From NCBI GenBank assembly GCA_963989385.1, contig OZ022501.1, positions 24,188,602 through 24,252,601 on the forward strand: 64,000 nt of DNA. Direction: 5' to 3'. The translations under genes and the position numbers were made by a program. Source of the stretch: Ctena decussata (Eukaryota; Mollusca; Bivalvia; Lucinida; Lucinidae). Every line of letters starts with the position of its first letter. Positions within the stretch are counted from its first letter, which is position 1. Below, piece after piece: positions 55,682-64,000 of this stretch. The notes beneath the pieces were generated by a model. The model worked only from the letters and a program-made list of their open reading frames with translations. It was not told the origin of the DNA and ran no database searches.

Positions 55682-57550
55682 TGTGATATTGTCAAAATAT
55701 GAGTCTTGGGTCAAAAGTCAAAGAATGACCATGACCTTTTGTACCCATAAATCTTCATGTACTCATTAAGACAACCATTTATACCATTTTTAGGCCAAAA
55801 TCTTCAAAACTTTCCATGACATCTTATGTCCTAGCATTTTTCCATTTTTGACAATGCCACAAAAAAGGTCAAGGTAAACCCAAAGTCATCATTTGAACAG
55901 TCTTGGTAGTACTCTAGTACTCCATAGTCCATGCTACTTACCAAGTTTCAAGGCCATTGGTATATTAGTTCTGGAGAAGAAAAATACTAAAGGTTTATAC
56001 CATAAATAGGTATGGTGGCCATGTTGGTCATGTGATCTGGACTGGTTGAACAAATTTTTGTTCAGTCAAACCCTGGAGGCTCTATATGAAATGTATTTAC
56101 AACTGGCCCTTTGTCTATTGAGGAAATGGTTGAAAATGTCAAAATATGAGGAATCTGGACCAAAGGTCAAGAAATGACCTTGACCTCATTTCTTCATGAC
56201 CTCATTAAGACAACTGTATATACCAATTTTAAGGCCAAAATCTTCAAAACTTTCCATGAAATCTTATGTTCTAGCATTTTCCCATATTTGACCTTGCTGT
56301 AAAAAAGGTCAAGGTAAACACAAGGTCATAATTTGAACAATCTTGATAGTACTCAAGTACCCAATGCTACATACCAAGTCTCAACAAGGCCATCGGTCAA
56401 TTGGTTCTGGAGAAGAAGATTTTTAAAGGTTTTTACCATATATGGGCATGGCGGCCATGTTGGTCATGTGACCAGGACCATTAGAAAATTCATTCATTCC
56501 TAAGGTCCCTGGAGGCTCTATATGAAATTTGGTTTCAATTGACCCAGTGGATTTTTAAGGAGATTGTTTGAAATTGTCAAAATATGAGAGTTCTGGGTCA
56601 AAGGTCAAAGAATGACCTTGACCTCTTGTACTCACAAATCTTCATGTACTCATTAAGATGACTGTATACACCAATTCTTAGGCCAAAATCTTCCAAACTT
56701 ACCATGAAATCTCATGTTCTAGCATTTTCTCATATTTGACCTTGCCGTAAAAAAGGTCAAGGTCAACCCAGGGTCATAATTTGTATATTCTTGATAGTAC
56801 TTGAGTACCCAATGCTACATACCAAGTCTCAAGGTCATAAGTCAACTGGTTCTGGAGAAGAAGATTTTTAAAGGTTTTTACCATATATGGGTGTGGTGGC
56901 CATGCTGGTCATGTGACCTGGACCGTATGAATAAATTTTCGTTCCCTCAACCCCTGAAGGCTCTATATGAAATTTGGTTTCGATTGGCCCAGTGGCTTTT
57001 GAGGAGTTGTTAGAACTTGTCAAACTATGAGAGAGGTCAAAGAATGACCTTGACCTCTTGTACTCATAAATCTTCATGTAGTCATTAAGATGACTGTAGA
57101 TACCAATTTTCAGCCCAAAATCGTCAACAGTTTCCAAGATATCTTATGTTGTAGCATTTTGCCATATAAAAGAATAAGGAAGCAAATTCGACATTACCGT
57201 AAAAAAGGTCAAGGTCAACACAAAGTCATAATTTGAACAACCTTGGTAGTACTCGCGTACCCAATGCTACATACCAAGTTTCAAGGCCATCGACCAATTG
57301 GTTCTGGAGAAGAAGATTTTTTCAGGTTTTTACCATATATGGGCATGGCAGCCATGTTGGTCATGTGACCAGGACCGTTTGAACAACTTTTCATTCCTAA
57401 GGTCCCAGGAGGCTCTATATCAAATTTGGTTACAATTGGCCAAACCGTTTCAGAGGAGAAGTCGTTTGAAATTGTTGACGGACGGACGGATGGACGACGG
57501 AGCCTTACCATCCTATAAGCTCTCCCGGAGCCGCTGGCTCAGGTGAGCTA
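55682..57550 (-). mobile_element. Hairpin-ended tandem-core element (E3), left arm of a giant palindrome
   Basis: The head lies at 57,550 (on the - strand 'tagctcacctgagccagcgg' with an internal GAGCC-AGC-GGCTC stem), then a GTCC-rich stretch (57,475-57,500). About five core units of roughly 400 bp follow, marked by 'gttctggagaagaagatttt', 'ggtttttaccatatatgggc', 'aaaaaaggtcaaggtcaac' and 'caaagaatgaccttgacctc'. The outer end stops near 55,682 without the AGGGCC tail, so it is truncated. Short frames such as 56,868-57,137 and 57,281-57,511 are core artefacts. Confidence 0.85.
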
Positions 57551-57573
57551 AAAAAAAATGATAATCAGTTTTT

Positions 57574-59525
57574 TAGCTCACCTGAGCCAGCGGCTCCGGG
57601 GGAGCTTATAGGATGGTAAGGCTCCGTCGTCCGTCGTCGTCCGTCCGTCCGTCAACAATTTCAAATGACTTCTCCTCTGAAACCGCTGGGCCGATTGTAA
57701 CCAAATTTCATATAGAGCCTCCTAGGACCTTAGGAACGAAAAGCTGTTCAAACGGTCCTGGTCACATGACCAACATGGCCGCCATGCCCATATATGGTAA
57801 AAACCTGAAAAAATCTTCTTCTCCAGAACCAATAGGCCGATGGCCTTGAAACTTGGTATGTAGCATCGGGTATGCGAGTACTACCAAGATTGTTCAAATT
57901 ATGACCTTGGGTTGACCTTGACCTTTTTTACGGTAAGGTCAAATTTGCTTCCTTATGCTTTTATATGGCAAGATGCTACAACATAAGATATCTTGGAAAC
58001 TGTTGAAGATTTTGGGCTAAAAATTGGTATCTACAGTCATCTTAATGACTACATGAAGATTTACGAGCACAATAGGTCAAGGTCATTCTTTGACCTTTGA
58101 CCCTGAACTCTCATATTTTGACAAGTTCTAACAACCTCCTCAAAAGCCACCAAGCCAATTGAAACCAAATTTCATACAGAGCCTGCAGGGGTTGAGGGAA
58201 CAAAAATTTATTCATACTGTCCAGGTCACATGACCAACATGGCCACCACGCCCATATATGGAAAAAAACGTTAAAAATCTTCTTCTCCAGAACCAGTTGA
58301 CCGATGGCCTTGAGTTTTGGTATGTAGCATTGGGTACTTGAGTACTATCAAGATTGTTCAAATTATGACCTTGGGTTGACCTTGACCTTTTTTACGGCAA
58401 GGTCAAATTTGGGAAAATGCTAGAACATGAGATTTCATGATAAGTTTTGAAGATTTTAGCCTAAAAATTGGTACATACAGTCATCTTAATGAGTACACGA
58501 AGAATTGTGAGTACAAGAGGTCAAGGTCATTCTTTGACCTTTGACCCAGAACTCTCATATTTTGACAATTTTAAACAATCTCCTCAAAAACCACTGGGCC
58601 AATTGTGACCAAATTTTATATAGAGCCTCCAGGGGTTGAGGGAATGAAAAAATTTTCTAACGGTCATGGTCACAGACCAACAAGGCCACTATGCCCATAT
58701 ATGGTAAAAACCTTTAAAAATCTTCTTCTCAAGAACCAATTGACCGATGGCCTTGAGACTTGGTATGTAGCATTGGGTATTTGAGTACTATCAAGATTGT
58801 TCAAATTATGACCTTGTGTTGACCTTGACATTTTTTACAGCAAGGTCAAATATGGGAAAATCCTAGAACATAAGATTTCATGGAAAGTTTTGAAGATTTT
58901 GGCCTAAAAATTGGTATACACAGTTGTCTTAATGAGGTCATGAAGAATTATGAGTACAAGAGGTCAAGGTCATTTCTTGACCTTTGATCCAGATCGCTCA
59001 TATTTTGACATTTTCAACCATTTCCTCAAAAGTCAAAGGGCCAATTGTAAACACATTTCATATAGAGCCTACAGGGATTGATTGAATAAAAAAATTTTCA
59101 TACGGTCCAGGTCACATGACCAACATGGCCGCCATTACCACTTATGGTATAAATCTTTAATATTTTTCTTCTCCAGAAACAATACACCTATGGCCTTGAA
59201 ACTTGGTAAGTAGCATGGAGTACTAGAGTACCACCAAGACTGTTCAAATGGTGACCTTGGGTTTACCTTGACCTTTTTTACGGCATGGTCAAATATGGGA
59301 AAATGCTAGAACATAAGATTTCGTGGAAAGTTTTGAAGATTTTGGCCTAAAAATGGTATATATGGTTGTCTTAATGAGTACATGAAGATTTATGAGTACA
59401 AGCGGTCATGGTCATTCTTTGACTTTTGACCCAAGACTTATATTTTGACAATTTCAGACATGATAAGAAAAAGCCACCTCACCAATTGCCCAGGTGAGCG
59501 ATTCAGGGCCTCATGGCCCTCTTGT
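57574..59525 (+). mobile_element. Hairpin-ended tandem-core element (E4), right arm of the palindrome
   Basis: Mirror of E3, separated from it by only 23 bp (57,551-57,573). The unit order mirrors E3 outward from the centre, including the unusual 'cttccttatgcttttatatg' variant near 57,946 that pairs with 'catataaaagaataaggaag' near 57,164. It retains the complete tail 'caggtgagcgattcagggcc', 'tcatggccctcttgttt'. Nuclear-receptor-like words such as TGACCTTTGACC recur in each unit. Confidence 0.9.
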
Positions 59526-59600
59526 TTGATAAAAAGAATAAAAAAAATCCAATTCCTGATCATAAAATGAAAAAAGAAAGAAAGTGAAAATAAAAATAAA

Positions 59601-59839
59601 TGAGCCGCGACACGAGAAAACCAACAAAGTGGTTGTGCGCCAAGCGCAGAATTCAGATCAGCCTGTGCATCTGCCCAGTCTGATAAGAGTCTTCACTGTC
59701 CGCATGGAGCTAGCTTAGACCCTTAGATACCCTTTAAGTGCAAAGCGATGACTCTGATCCGATTGGGTGGATGCCCAGGTTGAGCTGAGTCTGCGCTGGG
59801 CCCACAACCACTTTGTTGGTTTTCTCGTGTCGCCGCTCA
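59601..59839. repeat. Foldback repeat, copy 5
   Basis: Starts TGAGCCGCGACACGAG and ends TCGTGTCGCCGCTCA. Full length with scattered substitutions. Confidence 0.85.
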
Positions 59840-60224
59840 AATATATAAATAAAATAAATAAATAACAGCATCCCCCACCACTGATACCCTTCCTCTGCAA
59901 ACCTATTTCGCTGAAATTCACTCAGTGAATTTTTACCCCAGGGCAAGGGCTGCCAAGGCCCATAATCTAACAAATTTTTGTCATGACAGGATGTACTTTC
60001 ATTGCACTGTTCTCTTGCTGTACAGGGTTCAGAAAAATCACTTTTATAGGACATGAGAAAAATATCCTTTAAGGGGATAATCTGTGGTAAATGCAAAAAT
60101 CTGCATAAAACCATTATCAATTAACGTATCTCCCTGAAAGTTAGCAGACTTTTTACATGTACTTTTGTTGTTTACTACATTTAAGAATACAAAGTAGAGG
60201 TACATGCTTCTTAAAAAGTGTTTT

Positions 60225-60785
60225 TATTCTTTTTTATAAGGAAAGATCAAAGGGTAATTTTCTGTGCAAAAACTAAAACTCCAACATTGTTATTGAAAAT
60301 TTACTTAGTGCTGAAGGTATGTTACTGCATTATGAAGAGCATCCTAGCAATTATTTGTTCTAACTTTTTCTCAAATTGTAAAAACAGTAGCTTATTCTCA
60401 AATATTAATCCATGTATATGGTGCATGTACACTGAATGCATTCATTAAATTTATATAGGGTAGGCAAGCATACCTATATACATGTAACACCTACAATATA
60501 AATAATACATTACTGATACTAAGACAGGTGTGTAAATGAAATTGTTCAACCTTGTTTAAATAGTCTCACCAGTGTTTTTAACAAAGAATGGGACTCAGGT
60601 TACTTCTTTTTTTATCTGCTCACACTAATAATGTGTGTATGAGTTGAAAAAAATAATTGCTAGGACACTCTTTGTGATGCAATAAGGTACCTTCAGCACT
60701 AAGTACAGTTTCAATAAGGATGCTACTTTTATAGATTTCTGTGCAGAAAATTACCCTTTTATCTTTCTTTATATAAGTACATTTT
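60225..60785. repeat. Inverted repeat with about 140-bp arms
   Basis: Left arm blocks 'caaagggtaattttctgtgc', 'acttagtgctgaaggta' and 'cctagcaattattt' recur inverted at 60,645-60,785. The loop is about 280 bp. Diverged, noncoding. Confidence 0.75.
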
Positions 60786-60824
60786 AACATCAACAAATCC
60801 TGCATTTTGGATTCTAAATTAAGA

Positions 60825-63800
60825 GAAACCAGAGGGCCAATGGCCCTATATCGCTCACCCGAGCACTGAGACATTGAGGTTACAGCAACAAAACACCATG
60901 CACAACAGCAATAAAAAACACCATTTATGTAGAGGATAATATCACAAACATTTAATTATATGCAAAAAAAATAAGCTTTATCCCCCATTAATGGCTTCTC
61001 AGAAGATCTTTGGCCAAAAAAAGTGAAAATTTGGCCTTTCAGCTGCAATGGCAACCAATCAAAAGCTGGTAATTGGGAAAAATTCATATGGCTGGTAGAG
61101 GACTACTCCAGGAACATTTCTGTGAAGTTTTGTCAAAATATCTGCAGTAACACAGAAATAAATAGCAAATGTCCACTTTCCTCATTATAAGTCTATGGAA
61201 ACTTTAAGTTGCCATAGCAACAAATTCACATGGGCAATGATAATATAAAACATACTTTAGGTAGAGGTTAAAATTACTAATATGTATGCTAAGTATCAGC
61301 TTCATCCCCCTCATTGCTTCACTTTTCCCATTATGAGTCAATGGAAACTATAAGTCGCCATAGCAACCAAAGTTCTTATGGGATTGGAAGAAAAAGAATA
61401 AAATTTATGTAGAAACTACTGTCATCAACATGTTTGCACAATATCACCTTCATCCCCTATATGGCTTCTGAGCAGAAGATTTTTTTTTTTTTTTCGAAAT
61501 TTACACTATATTTTGCCATGGCAACCAATCAAATTCAGCGATTTGGAGAAAATTCATATGAATCGTAGAGGAATACTCAAGAAACATTTCTGTAGAAAAT
61601 TTTTTAAATAACTGCAGTTGGTTAGACAGGAAAAATTGCAAATTTCCATTTTCCTCATTATAAGTCAATGGAAACTCTTAGTTGCCATAGCAACCAAACT
61701 GCTGGAGCAATTGCCATGAAAAACAATAATTCTATAAAGGCTAGTACTAAGGTTCTTTCTGTAAAGTTTGAGCTTTATTGGGCCACACAGTTTCTGTGAA
61801 GATGATTTTTTAATATTTTTCTATTTTTAACCATTCGGTTGCAATAGCAACCAGCCAAATTGCGCAATTTGCATAAATTTAACATCATTACATGGCTGGT
61901 TAAAGACTACTCAAGGTACATTTCTATGAAAGTTTTTTTCAAAATATCCGCAGTGGCATAGCAATAAATGCAAATTTTCCATTTTGCCATTATAAGTCAA
62001 TGGCAACTTTCAGTTCCCATAGCAACTAAACTGCTAGAGCAATTGCCAAGAAAAACAGTACATTTATAGAAGCTAGTACTAAGATCCTTTCTGTGAAGTT
62101 TGAGTTTTATTGGTTGCATAGTTTCTGAGGAGATGATTTTTGAATATTTTTTCTATTTTTTAACCATTCGGTTGCCATGGCAACCAGCCAAATTGTGCAA
62201 TTTACATAAAGTTCATGTGGTTGATAGAGGAATACTCAAGGAACATTTCTGTAAAAGTTTTGTCAAAATATCTGCAGTGACATAGCAAGAAATGCAAATT
62301 TTCCATTTTGCCATTATAAGTCAATGGCAACTTTCAGTTCCCATAGCAACTAAACTGCTAGAGCAATTGCCAAGAAAAACAGTACTTTTATAGAAGCTAG
62401 TACTAAGATCCTTTCTGTGAAGTTTGAGTTTTATTGGTTGCATAGTTTCTGAGGAGATGATTTTTGAATATTTTTTCTATTTTTTAACCATTCGGTTGCC
62501 ATGGCAACCAGCCAAATTGTGCAATTTACATAAAGTTCATGTGGTTGATAGAGGAATACTCAAGGAGCATTTCTGTAAAAGTTTTGTCAAAATATCTGCA
62601 GTGACATAGCAAGAAATGCAAATTTTCCATTTTGCCATTATAAGTCAATGGCAACTTTCAGTTCCCATAGCAACCAAACTGCTAGAGCAATTGCCAAGAA
62701 AAACAGTACTTTGATAGAAGCTAGTACATGTACTAAGATCCTTTCTGTGAAGTTTGAGTTTTATTGGTTGCATAGTTTCTGAGGAGATGATTTTTGAATA
62801 TTTTTTCTATTTTTTAACCATTCGGTTGCCATGGCAACCAGCCAAATTGTGCAATTTACATAAAGTTCATGTGGTTGATAGAGGAATACTCAAGGAACAT
62901 TTCTGTAAAAGTTTTGTCAAAATATCTGCAGTGACATAGCAATAAATGCAAATTTTCAATTTTTCCCATACAAGTCAATGGAAACTTTAAGTTCTCATAG
63001 CAACCAAACTGCTAGAGCAATTGCCAAGAAAAACAGTACTTTGATAGAAGCTAGTACTAAGATCCTTTCTGTGAAGTTTGAGTTTTATTGGTTGCATAGT
63101 TTCTGAGGAGATGATTTTTGAATATTTTTTCTATTTTTTAACCATTCGGTTGCCATGGCAACCAGCCAAATTGTGCAATTTACATAAAGTTCATGTGGTT
63201 GATAGAGGAATACTCAAGGAACATTTCTGTAAAAGTTTTGTCAAAATATCTGCAGTGACATAGCGAGAAATGCAAATTTTCAGTTTTGCCATTATAAGTC
63301 AATGGCAACTTTCAGTTCCCATAGCAACCAAACTGCTAGAGCAATTGCCAAGAAAAACAGTACTTTGATAGAAGTTAGTACTAAGATCCTTTCTGTGAAG
63401 TTTGAGTTTTATTGGTTGCATAGTTTCTGAGGAGATGATTTTTGAATATTTTTTCTATTTTTTAACCATTCGGTTGCCATGGCAACCAGCCAAATTGTGC
63501 AATTTACATAAAGTTCATGTGGTTGATAGAGGAATACTCAAGGAACATTTCTGTAAAAGTTTTGTCAAAATATCTGCAGTGACATAGCAATAAATGCAAA
63601 TTTTCAATTTTTCCCATACAAGTCATGGAAACTTTAAGTTGCCATGTAGCAACCAAAGTTCTGAAGCGATTTGGATAAAAAACAGTATTATTGGTTCCCC
63701 CTGCCTATAGATGCTATATATGAAATTTGGTTACAATGGGCCATGTAGTTTCAGAGAAGATGTCGTTTGAAAATGTTGACGGACGACGTACGACGGATGC

Positions 63801-63848
63801 CTGCCTATACTATAAGCTCACCTGTGAGCCTTCGGCTAAGGTGAGCTA
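60825..63848 (-). mobile_element. Hairpin-ended tandem-core element (E5), complete
   Basis: The tail (on the - strand 'gggtgagcgatatagggcc', 'attggccctctgg') is at 60,825-60,860. The head hairpin is at 63,815-63,848 (agctcacctgtgagcc / ggctaaggtgagct), next to a GACG-rich stretch (63,778-63,800). About nine core units lie between; the five nearest the head are almost identical and 324-330 bp long, while those nearer the tail are diverged. Five identical 61-residue frames (62,100, 62,424, 62,754, 63,078 and 63,402) are products of the unit and not genes. It shares both ends with E2 and E4 but has a different core. Confidence 0.88.
62029..63650. repeat. Homogeneous 324-bp tandem array (5 units)
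   Basis: Unit landmarks 'ctgctagagcaattgcc' and 'cggttgccatggcaaccagc' recur every 324 bp (one unit is 330 because of an extra 'catgta'). Each unit has a perfect GTTGCCATGGCAAC at 62,171, 62,495, 62,825, 63,149 and 63,473. Confidence 0.95.
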
Positions 63849-64000
63849 ACAACATAAAGAAGGCATAGAACTGCTAAGTTTTGGGAAGATCTATTCTATT
63901 ATCAGAGTTTGGCAGAGTTTTGTCTTTGCCTCAAATCAAAGATTATCACCACCTTAATCATTCCAGATTCCCCCACTTATCTGGAGCTCTGAATTTTAAC
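63849..64000. other. Nothing recognised to the window edge
   Basis: 152 bases of flanking sequence with no identifiable feature. Confidence 0.4.

Noticed and set aside
57281..57849. Paired similar proteins on opposite strands ('FSSETVWPIVTKF' and 'FSSETAGPIVTKF')
   Set aside because: They arise because E3 and E4 are inverse copies of one noncoding element.
62100..63587. Five identical 61-residue proteins in tandem
   Set aside because: They are the same frame of a noncoding 324-bp unit inside a mobile element; older units of the same array have lost the frame, showing no coding constraint.

Overview
The window looks like animal nuclear DNA, most likely from a bivalve mollusc. It is AT-rich and has no operons or bacterial-style gene packing. 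It carries tRNA-derived SINEs, RTE-like and CR1/Jockey-like LINE relics, a Gypsy-type LTR element, many MITEs, and foldback repeats of a type I associate with clam and oyster genomes. The bivalve assignment rests on recognising these repeats and one gene start, not on a database search. Nearly the whole window is repeat-derived.

Only one host gene start is well supported. A signal-peptide exon (37,677-37,762) splices in frame to a coiled-coil exon (39,100-39,200) on the + strand. This is the N-terminus of a secreted protein; its remaining exons were not found.

Layout. 1-9 kb: a large diverged inverted repeat (1.2-4.6 kb) with a SINE in one arm, then TIR elements at 5.9 and 8.1 kb and a foldback repeat at 7.9 kb. 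9.4-11.9 kb: a broken endonuclease/reverse-transcriptase LINE. 12.4-23.4 kb: an LTR fragment, a Tc1/mariner-like TIR element, foldbacks, SINEs and an RTE tail. 24.0-29.9 kb: a decayed Gypsy-like pol on the - strand with three nested insertions whose junctions can be read because the pol protein resumes on the other side. 30-37 kb: a tandem duplication, short palindromic MITEs and an RTE fragment. 37.7-39.2 kb: the host gene start. 40-52 kb: SINEs, microsatellites, CRE-bearing palindromic MITEs and a recent 182-bp tandem duplication. 52.6-53.4 kb: a TIR element filled with GATATC-centred palindromes. 55.7-59.5 kb: a head-to-head inverted pair of hairpin-ended elements forming a nearly 4-kb palindrome. 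60.8-63.8 kb: another hairpin-ended element holding a homogeneous 324-bp tandem array.

There is no coordinated pathway here. The most notable patterns are (1) the GATATC palindrome element with TIRs and a 6-bp duplication, (2) a family of noncoding elements with hairpin ends and tandem cores, resembling the Helentron-associated/pearl type in architecture, and (3) three repeat families dense in known transcription-factor motifs: CRE, nuclear-receptor half-sites and the RFX X-box. I did not see a clear new enzymatic or immune system.
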